Shown: piece by piece, positions 32,800-46,087 of the stretch
Layout: each line of letters starts with the position of its first letter
Position numbering within the stretch: position 1 is the first letter of the stretch
Source: Pegea sp. RAD2-039
Taxonomy: Eukaryota > Chordata > Thaliacea > Salpida > Salpidae
NCBI GenBank assembly: GCA_034620365.1
Contig: JAQGEQ010000273.1
Span: forward strand, 1-64,000
Direction: 5' to 3'
DNA: 64,000 bases
Translations under genes and position numbers: made by a program
Notes under the pieces: model-generated
Seen by the model: the letters and a program-made list of their open reading frames with translations, nothing else
Told to the model about the DNA's origin: nothing
The model's database searches: none

Positions 32800-35410
32800 G
32801 GTTCTAGCAATTTAAGGAAATTTTGGTTTTGTTTTTAAAGAAAATATAAAAGTTTAAAATTTTAAACATATTTTTCGTACTAAGTTGTCATAAAAATATA
32901 CAAAGTAAAAAATGTTCACATTATCTAAAAAATATAATTTGAACTAAACAATAAAATCAGATCTTTTTTACACAAAATAACTGCTTTGATAAATTGTCTT
33001 ATTCTAAGAAAGCTAATAAAAACAAACCATGTTAATGATAAGCCACTAAAATATGATAATTAACTTCTTTGTATGATTACTGAACTTTAAATAAGAGTAT
33101 TTTCTTCATACAGCATAAAAACTAGTTTAATTTGTGTAATTAAGCTGACAAATGAAAGTAAAAACAGTTTAGCAGCAAATCTCAAAGGAGTTTTAGCAGC
33201 AAATCTCAAAGGAGTTAGCAACTAATTGGCAGCTGCTAGATTTAAAATTTCAGAAAGAAAGTAATCCCAGCTCATTAATCAAATTTTACTTCTGAAAATT
33301 CTTAATCTGGTCGTTCTAATCTTCAAAAATTTTCAAAAAAGATTTTATTTAAAGATTAGAAATGTTATTTTAATTATACAGACATTCTTACAATTACTTA
33401 CAATTAAAGTAAAGAAATTATTCCCTTATTAGGTTTGCTTAAAATTAAAAAAACGATATTCCATATATAAAGAGAAAAGACTAAAATGGCTTTATTTAGA
33501 TTGCAGTCAATTATTATATGTTATTTAAAGAATGTACTGAAATTAAATAACCTTGCTTATAAATTTATAAAACTGAAGTTTATGAAATTGTTCTAGTTAA
33601 ACCAAAGAATAAATATACAAGATATAAAATTTTAAGATTAAAATTATTTTCAACAACAACAAATTATAGTAAAAATAATCTTATAACCGTTAATCATAAA
33701 TACAAACAAATAATTATTCTTTTTTATACGATTTTTTAAATATTGACTAATACATCAAAACATAATCTATTGAAACTAAAATTTACAACAATTACAAATG
33801 AAAAGAAAGAAATGCAAACTCTCTAATTAAAAGCTAATTTATCCAATATCAAAATTGTATATATAGTTGTAGATATTATATTTCTCAAAATATACTGTTG
33901 CATATGACCAGAAAAATTTTGATTTATTTTGAGATTTTAGAGAAGAACTTTTTTCTATTCAATTAATCATTTTGCATTCTTGTTTTTTCGGTTTGCAGCT
34001 ATTCACAACGACAAGTAATTTCAAAATAACTAAAAGATAAAGTTAAATCCATAAATTGTCTTTGTCATTTAGAGAATAATCTACCTTAGTTTATTACATT
34101 TCTAAGAATAAAATAAAGTTGTTTGATTATAAGTTGATTATAGTCTTGAATATTTAACTTCTTTTTCTTTTATATGATAAATACTAGTCAGCAGTTTTAT
34201 AGTTTATCTGTCAGTGTTGAAAAGCTGGAAAATCCAAATCTACCATTTATTTATTTTTATTCATTACACAGAAAACCAACATTTAAATCAAATGTAGTCA
34301 CCACAAAAACTAGAGACATTAAAAAACTAAAAATTAAAACTTTGATATCGATTTTTGCAAAACAATATTTAATGTTTAGAATCAAATCTTTTAACTTAAT
34401 TTAAGATGAAATCTGAAGTTTGAGTTCTGAAAAGAGAAAATCAATTGATAAGTTACTTAAATATATACTTTGAATAAATGACAATTGAAAAGTTAAAGCC
34501 TATTTTCGGCAACTATACATTAATTTATTTATTTCATATTTTTTATATGTAGACATTACCGAGAGGATAAAGGATTAATTCTATTGATTGAAGAGATTCG
34601 TTAAGATTTCAAATTGACTAGGCAAGATTTTTCTTTAATTATCCTCAGAAATTAAAGTTGATTTGGTGAAACATTGCCCAATAAGACTATTTTCTAAATA
34701 ATTTCTTTCTGAATTAATTTTATTTGAATAGAATTTATTTATTAATAGTTAATTAACATTAACACATATTTATTCATATATACTTTAAAACAACAAGTTT
34801 AAATCAAAGCCAAAATCATTTATAAAGATTAAATCAGAAAAAAGATTATTTGACTTTTAAAATAATTTTCTTCCATTTTAAGACTAAAATATCTTCAAGT
34901 TGTTTATTTTGATTGTGGATTTTATTTATTTGATTTTTAGATATAAAACATTTAAATTATTATATTATAATTATTAAACTTTCTTAATACTTTTTATTGG
35001 GTAACATTTTATCAAATTATTTTAAGATTATATTCACTCAATATATTTATATATATATATTTTATATTTATTGAATTACTTTTATTATAAGCAAATATTT
35101 CATTTATATTAATTTTAAGTTGTTTTATATAATTATCATTTATATATATAATCATATTTTTATTTATCAAATCTTGTAAAAAAAGTTTCTATGTTATTAG
35201 TTTTCTAAAACCAAACATTTGGTATTTTTAAAAATATTTTTATTTTAATAGCTTGGTGTGTTATAATTACATTAAATAATATTTTATTTTATATTTTTAC
35301 TGTATTTATAGCATTTTTATTTTAATAATTGAAATACTTTTTAGTTTATAAACAACAATATTAATGTCAATGACATTTTTCATCAGAAATATGAAAAATA
35401 AGTGTTGAAA
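32800..35410. other. Divergent intergenic region between the coiled-coil gene and BABAM2
   Basis: AT-rich, with no gene. Contains a perfect tandem duplication (TTAGCAGCAAATCTCAAAGG plus AGT, about 33170-33220). Both flanking genes start from here in opposite directions, so promoters are expected at each end, but no TATA box stands out. Confidence 0.5.
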
Positions 35411-37608
35411 ATGCTAAGTGATAATATTTGCTTAATACAATCTTATATAAAACATCTTGAAGAAGGTATTGACAGCTTATGCATCAAAAAAATTAAAATT
35501 GAAAGTATATCTAGTGGGTAAGTAAAAGTTTAATTATAATTTTGATAATTTAATTTTTAAATTTAAATAAATTTATGATGGTTTAAATGCACCAAGTTTA
35601 ACAATGATTTTTTTTTTACTTTTTAGTGTAGCATCTGACTTGGTTGAAGATGCTGGCCAAGATATTTTTACTTTAGTGATTTGTATAGCTGGTGAAACTG
35701 TCAAATGTAAATTTTTAATAATTTGAGTTTAAAACATTTCAAAATAACTTTCTGTACAATTTCAGGGCAAATAATATTTGATATTTTCAACACTGATATA
35801 CCACCTGATGTTCTTATTCTTAATGACGATGACTTTGACCCAGAATATGATAAAATGTTTAGTCTTATCAAATGGAAGAAGGAAAATCCTTTATCATTAC
35901 TTGAATTGGCTAGAGAATTAGTAGAGTATGTGATCTTTTTCATAAAATTCTTTTTGTTTCATTCACTTAATTTTTAAAGTGCCTACAAAAGTTATAAAAG
36001 AATAGAGTGTTTGAAGATAGATGCAGAAATTTGTAGACAAATTGATGTTTTATGTCAATCTTATGAAAAAGTAGAACTTGGAATTTTTAATAATGATGTT
36101 GTAAGTTTTTAGTGATTAAATTTGATTTTCTAAATTATAATTTTGAATATAAATAAAAGTTGATTGAAAATTTTTCAAATAATTTAAATTAAAAAAGATT
36201 AAAGATAATAAAAGAACTAAACAGTTTATCTTCTAAAATATTTTACACAAAATCTATAAATTTGAAAATTAAATAATTTTGAAACTGTAAACAACCAACA
36301 TGATTTTCATAACTTTTTTCATAATATGTATCTTCTTTTCAAATAGTCTGGAAAAATTATCAGTGTAATGATTGAGATAAAATTAGATCTTAAACAATAT
36401 GAAGATGAAGTTGTTGATAATGGAAATGATTGGACATTAGACCAACCTGTTTTGTTAGTTAAGTTTAATGTTGATCGAAGCAAACGAACAGCTGTTGTGT
36501 ATCTTCCTTCTGTTGTTGAAAGGTAATTTTTTAATTAAGAATAAAATTTTTAATTTTTTTACAGTTTTTATTTCGTCTTTTTATCAAAACTTTTATTTAT
36601 TTAACTTTTTATTTGATAATTTTTTCACTTTTTATTATTTTTTCAGCAAAATAATTTTTAAATAATCCTATATATAATCTTATATTTTAAATAATTTTTA
36701 AATAATCAACCATTTGATCTTTCTTTTCTACATTTCTCCTTCTGTCAATTCAACTAAATAATCTTTTTCTTCATTTTCTTCAACTTAATGACTAAATCAG
36801 AAGATTAAATTAGAATTGATCTATTGATGAATCTTATAATCTCTTAATTAAAATCTTAAATTTATCTTATCAAATAATCTTTGAAACAGAATTATGGGAA
36901 TCCGGCAATCTCTGAACCCTGCAGACTTTACACTTGATCTTCAGCTGTTGACATATGTAGACCATGTAAAAGATCAGATGGTCAATTATATAGACCTTCT
37001 AGTTCAAAGCCGTCTAGAAAGAAAAGAATTTATTGAAGTATTTCTCAAACGACTTCCTGGGTAAGAAAAATTGTTTTTACCTCAAAATTTCAACTAAATT
37101 TTCTTTAAAACTCATTTAATTAGTGATTAAAGCAAAAAAAAAATGATAAAAGAACCTTATTTGGTGAAATTGAATCTATTTTGAAACAAAATTATCTTTC
37201 TACAGAAATTTATTAGAATATGATGGAAGGAATTTTGTAAAAATCAGTTTCTTGTTCTCTTTTCAAGGCTTTTTCTACGTCGTTCATAGTAAGATGTTGA
37301 AACTTTTACATCTAAATATCATCAATACTTATTTGTAGTTAGCTTAGCAAGAACTTTTCCTCGTGAACAACCAATTCTAACATTTGAATCAGCTTACCAT
37401 CTGAATAGACGAAACCAACTTTTTCAAATGGCTTGTCACAACTACACATATAGTCCACGTTGGCCGATCAACGATATTGTTGATAGAATCAAGTTTGTTC
37501 TTTTATAATCTTTAAGATCAATGATGTATTTGTTCCTTATTTAGGTCACTTATCGTTGAAAAAGCAAATTTATTCCGTGAAAAAAGCTTTGAACAGGGAG
37601 TAATTTGA
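35411..37608 (+). CDS. BABAM2: BRISC and BRCA1-A complex member 2 (BRE/BRCC45)
   Basis: Nine phase-consistent exons (35411-35517, 35627-35706, 35766-35925, 35980-36100, 36347-36522, 36890-37060, 37206-37288, 37339-37492, 37545-37608) give 371 residues, close to the human 383. Similarity runs the whole length: GETVKW and IPPDVLILNDDDFDPEYD in the N-terminal UEV-like domain, and FFYVVHISLARTFPREQPIL, FESAYHL and YTYSPRWPINDIVDRIK in the C-terminal one. The protein is a scaffold subunit that binds BABAM1 and BRCC36 in the nuclear BRCA1-A complex (K63-ubiquitin removal at DNA breaks) and the cytoplasmic BRISC complex. UEV-like domains lack a catalytic cysteine. All junctions are GT-AG. The start is the first ATG in the first exon. 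It converges on the actin-related gene downstream. Confidence 0.95.
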
Positions 37609-38474
37609 AAAGGATTTGTTTGTAGAACGCTACTTGATGAAAGTTGTCTTACTTTACTCATATTTTTTTACTTCAATTAATATTTTTTTACCTGAAATAA
37701 TCAAAACTATGAGATTGAATTGGTTTTTTATTGAAATTAAGTTAGATTTAATAGCAAGCAAAAATTCGTCCAGTTATTACAAATTATTCGTTCTAATTTC
37801 TTGAAATTTTTTCTACAAATATTTTTGTGCCTTCCTATAAAATACATCATTTGCAATTAGCTCATATTTCTGATTAGAACCATTTTTTTCTGTGATTATT
37901 TGAAATGTTTTTGGGTTTACTCGTCTGTATTTTGCTCAAAAAAATTAAATGATTTTGACAAATAATTTTATAACAAATCATATCTACCATTAGAAAAACA
38001 ACTCTTAAAGTTAATTTATAATTTCTTTAAATTAAATGTGTTTAAACTTAAAAACGCTTTCAAAGATATAAAATATATATAAGCAGAAACATCTTGTCTG
38101 ACTTTTAAACCAATAGATGAAGTAGAAATTAAAGTTGCTCTGTATACACAGATACAAAAGTGATAGAAATTCTTTTTCAATTAATCTCGATTAACTTTGA
38201 AGTTATAAATCTGTATTTATTAATATATATCCTTCACTGGTTTTCAAAACCTTTCAAAAATAAAAATATTTCTGCAGAATGATTATTAAAGAAAAGTATT
38301 TTAACCAAGACCTTATATATCTTAAATCTTTCAACACATCAAAGTTTTATCAACTTAGCTACACATATATACTTTTTAAATAATTGCTTCAAACTTATTA
38401 CAAAACATTTTCTTCTTGCTTGATTTACACCATTTAAAAAATTTAAAAACGCCAGAACCTTTCTTTGCAACATC
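37609..38474. other. Convergent intergenic region between BABAM2 and the actin-related gene
   Basis: About 870 bp of AT-rich DNA holding both 3' UTRs. TTTATT at about 38216 could be the minus-strand poly(A) signal of the actin-related gene. No further gene was seen. Confidence 0.5.
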
Positions 38475-40616
38475 TTATAAACTTCCTTCTAAATACTTCT
38501 CTCTTGTTATGAGTTGATCTTTGAAAACAGAAAGAGATGCAAGAACTGAACCTCCGGTAAATGAAGCAAACTGCTGACTTCTTGAAGAAATGAAATTGAC
38601 TTCTAAACAAAGTTTTTCTGATTCACTTTTAAATCTTTGTAAAAATCCTGACAAAAAAGCATTTTTGAAACAAATTTATTAAAAGAATAAAAATGATAGA
38701 AACCTGTAAATAAAGATGAACCTCCACAAAGTAAGGTGTTTGAAAAAAGTTTTCTGTTCATATTTTCATCTAATTGATTATAAACTGTTTGAAACGATTC
38801 AAAGATTCCAATCTCAGAGCTCAAACCGATCACATATGGATTGAAAAGAGCTTCTCCGATGTTTATGATTTCTTTATCGAGATTTAATTTCTGAAAATGA
38901 TAAATATTCACAACACAACTAGTTAAATGTGTTTCAAAAATATTTAATTGGTTTAAGTTTATTGAAAATTGAAAAGACATCATAAGATTGATCTTCATCT
39001 TATTTTTAATCCACAGTCAAGTAAAGATTAGAATCATTAAGAAGATATTTAGAAAAATCGTTAATTAGAAGAAATTAAATTTTTTAGAAGGAATGTTATT
39101 CAGTTGAATTATATTTCCCAAAAAGTTTATTTGAAATAATTTTCTACTTTGCCGTCTGGAAGTATAAAGATCTGTTCTGCTCTTTTATCTTCTGCTCTTT
39201 TATCTTCCATCTTTGGAGGCACACAACAAAACTCTTTTTTGATTTGCTCAATGTCATGACGATTTTCTAGATATGTGAAAAACATTAAAATATATATTTG
39301 TGATAAGAACCTCTAATTTGCAAACAGTTCAAATAAAATAGATAAATAGTATCATAATAATCTTATAAATTATTTACATAAATCTTAAAGTTTCTATAAA
39401 ACCACTAAAAATACTATCTAAACTTTATATCTAATATTATTTTAATAATTTTTATATATTATTCACTTGTTGGTTAGCTGAAGTTAAATCATCTGATGAA
39501 CAATTATCATCACACCTCTATTGCTTATCATTAATCCATTTATCTGCATCAATCTTGTTGCTAAGGACTTTGTGATGTCATCACCACCAACTTTCATCAC
39601 TTTTACCAACTCCTTCAAAGATACATCACCATTGACAACCGGAACCACGCTAGATAAACCTCCACCACAGTCGACAACCACACCTTAAAATATGATCTTC
39701 TATAAAACTAAATTTACAGTGAAATTAAAAATTCTTTTCAACACTTCTCATATATTAACACCAACTGCATTTTACGCTAAATGGTTCTTTAAAGATTACT
39801 TTTATTATGGTTTCCTATTTACCATCTAAAAACCCAATTGAATATAAAGAGAGTATGCTCTCAGGAACTAAAGCTAGATGAGAGACTTTAAACTTTTCGA
39901 AAAATATTTCTGTCATTTGAGTTTTGTCTGTCTGCGTCACCATATAAGTTTGAAATTAAAAATGTGATGTTAGTACCAATTATTTTATTGATTTTTCTAT
40001 TTAACAACGTGAACTTATTGATCTTTCACAAAAGTTTTAATTAATCTAAGAAAATATATCAACTTATAAAAGCCACAAATTTATCAGAGATTAAATCTCA
40101 TTTGATATATTAATTAGAAGTTATTTTAAAAACTAATATCTTTAGTAAATATTAGGTAACTATTGATTAATTATTTCTAAATTTTATGAAATTAAAGAAT
40201 ATAATCTCAAGATATTATTGCAACAAACTTTTGTTGTCAATAAACTTTCCGAAAGTAGAACCCCAAAATTTTCAGGTTTCACTCTCAACTCATTGTACAT
40301 CAAATGAGACCAAATCTTCTCAACCTCATCCCAAATAACAATCTTTCCTCTTTCAATTGTGTCTTGGTTTGATCCTAGGATACTCCGAGGTCTGTAAGCT
40401 TCATCACCGATAAAAGTATCTTTGTATTTGCTACCAACCAAATTCTTCTTCTGTAGATCTCAAGAAATTAATTGAAAGATGAAACTGCTTTGAAAAACTT
40501 ACAGAGTTTTTTGGGTATCCTACTATTGGTGGAAAGATGGACCTCGGTTGATGGTCACCGGCAAACCCTGACTTTATCATATTTGTTCCATTGTCAATAA
40601 TTATCGTATTATCCAT
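38475..40616 (-). CDS. Divergent actin-related protein
   Basis: Seven phase-consistent exons (40503-40616, 40229-40450, 39823-39931, 39516-39683, 39148-39266, 38704-38890, 38475-38647) encode 363 residues, against about 375 for actin. The fold landmarks are in order: IIDNGTNMIKSGFAGDHQPR, FPPIVGYP, VIWDEVEKIWSHLMYNELRV, VVDCGGGLSSVVPV, GEALFNPYVIGLSSE, LLCGGSSLFTGF, FTGGSVLASLSVFK. The phosphate-binding loops are altered (DNGTN for DNGSG; DCGGG for DSGDG), and the water-positioning Gln137 and His161 of actin correspond to Glu136 and Ser160, so ATP hydrolysis may be lost. It ends EGSL, not the usual HRKCF. Some segments (RKLFSNTLLCGG, FTGFLQRFKSE) resemble Arp1, but I would not assign it to Arp1 or any numbered class. 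Exon 5 has a 15-bp tandem duplication (EDKRA twice). Confidence 0.9.
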
Positions 40617-43600
40617 CTGTGTCAACTTCAGCTAGTCGTTGAGAATAAGCAGGGTTCAAAGGTCACAGTCAGTTGCTAAATTAAGGTTTATAAATTTTTG
40701 GTAAAAACCTGAGATTAGATACGATTGATGACTTTTAAAACAATGTTTTATGTAATTAAACAACTTTCAGAATTTTTATAAATTATAGTTTTTTTTACAC
40801 ATTTTTTTAAGTTTCAGAAAAATACGTGAAGAAAGTTTAAGAAAAATTTGATTAATGAAACTTTGAAGTATTTATGATAAATGCAACAAGCTTAATTTAA
40901 AAAAAAAATAATTCTTAGTTTATGAAATTCTGTATTTTTAAAGCTACCTGATATAAACTTGTAAGTTGGCAATATGTAGATATTTATTATAATGATTTTC
41001 AAAAAGAAAAATTGTTAATTTTTTTTGCTGTAAAATTGCTTTCAATGCTACATATACCTGTGAAAATAATGAATCTTACATCTCCTCTATTTTACAGATC
41101 ACTTTCTTATTCCTTCCAAAGTCTTTATGTAATCTTTTGATAGAAATTTATTATTCTAATCATTAGATTTTCAGTAGATTTATAGCTCTTCAAACCTTAC
41201 ATAAGCAATGATGCTAATAATAATTGCATTTGACAATTAGTATAACCTACTGTGTGCGGATTTTCTAGAAAATTGTGAGAAATAATTCTTAGAAGCTATA
41301 TTTAACAAAACCAAATTACTTTCTATCTTCTTTACTCTATAATAATACCATAAACTGATTAATGATTAAATTTTTTAATGCAGTTCGTAAACTGGTCTTA
41401 TTTTACCAACTTTTTTAGGTCAGTTTATCTTTAGTCATTTTAATAATTTTGTCTGCGATCTAAGTTTGCTTCAACTATTTATCTTTTAGATTTAAATTAA
41501 ACAAAGAAGTTTATATATTTGCTTTCCTCTTAAAACAATTTAAATCAGTTACTATTTTTCTTTTTAGACAATAGTAGAGCTAAATGTGCTCTGTCACTAT
41601 CTAAATATGTTTGAGTAATAAGCTTTTATTTACATAAAATGTAAACATTTCAACTTCATTGAGATATTACTATAAAGTAAAGGAAGTTAAACAACAGTTC
41701 ATATTTCATATCATGATGTAACTAAGGTTTTCTTGAGAATGATACTTATGTAAAACTCAACAAATTGTACAATCGATTTTATGAATGGAACTTTTTTTAT
41801 ATGAATAAGATAACTTTTACTCACTTTGAATTCTACTTCATTCATAAAATAAACTCACAAATAAAGTTTTTACCTAGATAGCTAGTAAAAAAATTCAAAA
41901 TTTAATACTTTAAAAGAAATTTTATGAACTAAAGTATCTTTTAAATAAGTAATTTCACGAAAAAAAAAACATTTTCTTCAAATTGCAAAACATAACATCT
42001 TATGACGTGAAATATTTCTAAGGATATTGACTTTTAAAACTATTCATATCAAAAAACAGAATGTTATAAAACACTTTATCATCTAGTACACTTGGGCGTA
42101 GGTTATTTTACTAACAATAGCTGTTTAAATGACGTACGATTAATAAAAAACACTCTGCATTTAATATTTTTATTTATTATGTAACTAATTTAATATTAAA
42201 AATAATGAATAGAAATATTTTTTGTCTTTTTTTGTCACAATGTTTTGTTATTGAGCTATTAACTTTAAATCTTGTATTAAAAATAATTACAACAATATTT
42301 TAATAATACAATTGATTTAAAGTTGATTTAATTAAAGTATTGTTTTATAAATTACTGTTTTTAACAAGATATTTAAATAAAAATAATTTCAATGATATTA
42401 TGCAAGAATATCAGATTTATTCTAAATTTTTTTGTAAAACTTGTAAAAGCGAAAGAAGTAAAATTGATATATTTTCTAATAATTGAATCTATATAAATTT
42501 ATATAATTCAGAAGTCAGTTGGATTATCATATAGAAAAAGGAAATATATAAAATAAAGTGAAAAAGTAACTAATTAGTGTGTATAATCGAAATATTTTTT
42601 GAGTACTAATTAAATTAAGTAAACTCGAATCTGAATCATTTACTAAAAGAGCTTTATCGAGTTTTAATGATTAGAATTAACTCCAATTTTCTAATTTTGT
42701 CATCTTTATTTAGCTTCAGAAAACTTTTCAACTTTATATCTTACCAGCTACTTTAGAAAAACAACTAATTTGGTTGTGAACTTTAAGTTCATGAACCTTA
42801 AGTAAATGTCAATTAATAAAATGTTTTTAAAATTCCCGAAAATAGTTAAAAAAATTCCTTTAAACCGGTTTGTAGGTTTTAAATATACCAATTAAAGTTT
42901 ATTATAAATATAATTTTTAATATACAAAGTTTTAGAAATACAAATAACAACATATTTAGTATGGAAACATCTAAAATATTATTAATCTATTCACTTTTTC
43001 AAACTTTAAGAAATTAAAAGTTCAATAAAAAACTTAGAATTAAACAATAAGAAAAGTTTTGTTTTCAAAACTACAAAATATGATTTTTCTTCTAGATATT
43101 TAGTTTTGTGTTTACTGTAATCATTCAAACTTTTAAAATTTACTTAAAAGGTGAAAAAAATTCTTTTTTTCATTTTTATCAAATCAAAAGTAATAAAGCC
43201 GGGAGAATGCTTTCCTGAAACATTAGAATTAAATTTTTTAGCTTGAATACATTTAATGTAATAAAATAAAAATATTTCAGTTTTTCTCTTTAGTCTAATA
43301 ATTCCAAATAATTTATGATAATTTCTTAGTTTAAATAAGGTTTATATCAAGCTTTAAAAGTCTTATTTAAATTTGTATATTTTATTACAAGAGTTATTTT
43401 ATTCTATCAATTCGTCTAAACTTTTATTATTTCAACAATAAAGCCATTTAATGAGGTTTTATTGACTATAAAAAGTTTAATGTAAATTAAACTTAAAAAC
43501 AGAATTTTTCATCTTTTACTTTTAACCATGTTGGAAAAATTAAAGAAAATCAAGAAAGTAGAAAGGTTATGTCACGAAAGAAACAAACCAATCGATAATT

Positions 43601-45550
43601 AAGAAAAAAGCTCAAAAATAAAAGCTAAATAAATTAAATTGATATCCTTTTTAAAAGTTTATCGCCTAAACCTTTAAATGGTATTGATACACAATAAACA
43701 TATTTCATTTTTATAGTGTATAATAATTAGCATATTTCAATAATAAATGATTCTCTGTACAGCTGGTTTTCGAATAGAATTAAAAGTATGAAGATTTACT
43801 GAAATAAAAAATGAGTTCTTACACCAATAAAAAGTAAAATTTTAATGTTTTTATCCATAATTTTGTAAGATAATTTAAAAATTATGAATGTGTAGCCTAA
43901 ATTGAAAGATTTAAAATACCTGATCCCTTACCAGTATTATTATTACATTTCAATATTAAAAGGTTTATTTTTATATGGTTCAAAAATATTTGACTTTAAA
44001 CAATTATTTTCTTATAAAGCTGCAAAAAAATTAAACTATTTTTTATCTTATTTGCTTTTTTAATGTAGAACTTTATAAATTACTAGCTGTATAGTCATTT
44101 CCGTAACTTATTTGAGAATTTCTCTTTAACTAAGATAATGAATAAAAAACATTATTCATTGTTATGTGCTTTAATAGTTTTGTCAAAGTAATAACACTAA
44201 AAGTTGAATGATGTGATAAAATTATTTTCTACTTTAAATATCTACAAAATAATTTATGGTAAACACAGAAAGGAAATTTTTCATAAAATTTTAACAATTT
44301 AATTTCAAAAAAAGTAGTTTAATTAAAACTAGAAATATTTTTGAGTTTAATCTTGACAACTTAAATCAACAAATTTTTCTAGTTGATCAAAATATTATTC
44401 AAATGATATGAAAAAAGTTCTGATAAAAACCACTTTCTCATAAACTTGAATTGAGAAAGTAAAACCTGTAGATTTTAATTCCAATGAAGCTATTTATTCA
44501 AATAATATTTTTTAAATGATTCACAAATATTATTCATGAATATTTTCAGTTGCTTCAATAAATATGTTTAAAAATGATAAGCAAACAATTACAAAATGTT
44601 TCTTTTAAAAAAAGCATTTTCTTTGTTAGTTTTTACAGATATATTTGACAATAAACATTTATTTACTTTTAATTTAATTAATTACAAAATTGAAAAAGAA
44701 GGAGTAACTAACTTCAGCTATATATTTTTTAACTTAAAATGGCTTTAGTGAATTTAATGTAAAATTTGCTGAATTATTTTAAATTTTAATTTTTATGAAT
44801 AACATCTGCCCACCGAAACCACGTGACCAAAAGTTTTTCATGAATGAAACTCTAGATGGAAAGGGCGCCGCTAGTGGCCAAATACTGATATTGACTGAAA
44901 ATTGCGAAATAAAACAAATATTTTATTTGCAAAAACGAAAAAAAAATGAATAAACGAAAAAAAAAAAACAAAAAAAACTTTCACGACAAAATGAGAAAAA
45001 TCTAAGTTTATAAGGAATAAAAAAATGCGAAAAAGTATTTAGTACGTTAAACAGACCACGAAATCATAAAATTCCCAACAAAAAAACTCAAATTAGATAA
45101 TCTGTAAGTAATACTATTCATCAAAAGCTGAATTTGTTAAAACATTTTCCTAAAACAAGATATTTAGCTGTAAATCTTGAAAAAGTTTTCAGGTCAAACC
45201 TACAAACTCAAAAAAAATCGAGCTAGGCAAGTCAAAGTAGAAATTTTGAACAAACTGAAAACAAGTGAAATTTAATGACAATATATAAAAATAAACAAAT
45301 AAAAAAGTTAATAAATAAAATTCTGTTTTTTTTTAATGTCTATGTGTACCATAAAGTTAATCATCAAATTTTAAACTTTGAAATTGAAAGGAATGTTGAA
45401 AGATGAAGACACAATCTAAAGATTTTTTGTCATCCTAGAAGAGATGATCTCGAAATTTTCATCATATCCTCCAAGAAAGGTCCTGAGACACAATTAATTG
45501 TGAAAATGCTGTTAAAAAAATATGATAAAAAAAGTCGGAAAGAATTTTAT
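40617..45550. other. Gene-poor AT-rich DNA
   Basis: Nearly 5 kb without a supported gene. The only compositional islands are near 44805-44895, with CACGTG and GCGCCGCTAGTGGCC, and around 45000. The far end should include the SPRED 3' UTR. TTTATT near 45556 (AATAAA on the minus strand) is a possible SPRED poly(A) signal. Confidence 0.5.
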
Positions 45551-46087
45551 AAAGTTTTTATTGGTATTTGCACCTTGATCTTTCAAAGTCATGATAAAGA
45601 AGAATGAAAAGACACCCTACAAATGATCTTTCACAATCATCTTATTTTCAAAGAAATCAAATTCGTTCCAAACAATTATTTTAAGACAAAAAAAAGTTGA
45701 AAAAACGAAAAAAACAAAAAAACAGAAGAAAACGTGAGAGACGAAAAGTAACTAAACAAACGATCGTTCAGAATGAGACTTAAGAGAAAACTTCCACCTT
45801 AATCTTCACGTCAGCTGATTCTGTAGTTGCTAGGGACATGATCTTGTTGCTAAGCGTTCGACTGAACTGTGTAATTGAAAGTCACGTGCAAATATTGTGA
45901 AAATTAACAACTTTTGTCCATAAATAAGAATTAAAAAACTAGAGAACGCGAGAGAGGTGGGTTTGATGGATCCAAAGCAGCTAGTGGGTCTGCGAGACCC
46001 TCAAAATGAAACAGCACCATAAATGGAGATGTTGACAACAAACCCAAAAAGGTGGAAGAAAAAACGAAGCCACAGAAGTCAAGCTGA

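Noticed and set aside
34174-34404. Plus-strand frame of 76 codons between the coiled-coil gene and BABAM2
   Set aside because: Composition follows the AT-rich background and no motif, signal or splice site supports it.
38475-40616. Calling the actin-like gene Arp1 outright
   Set aside because: Only a few short segments favour Arp1, and the loops diverge too far to assign by eye.
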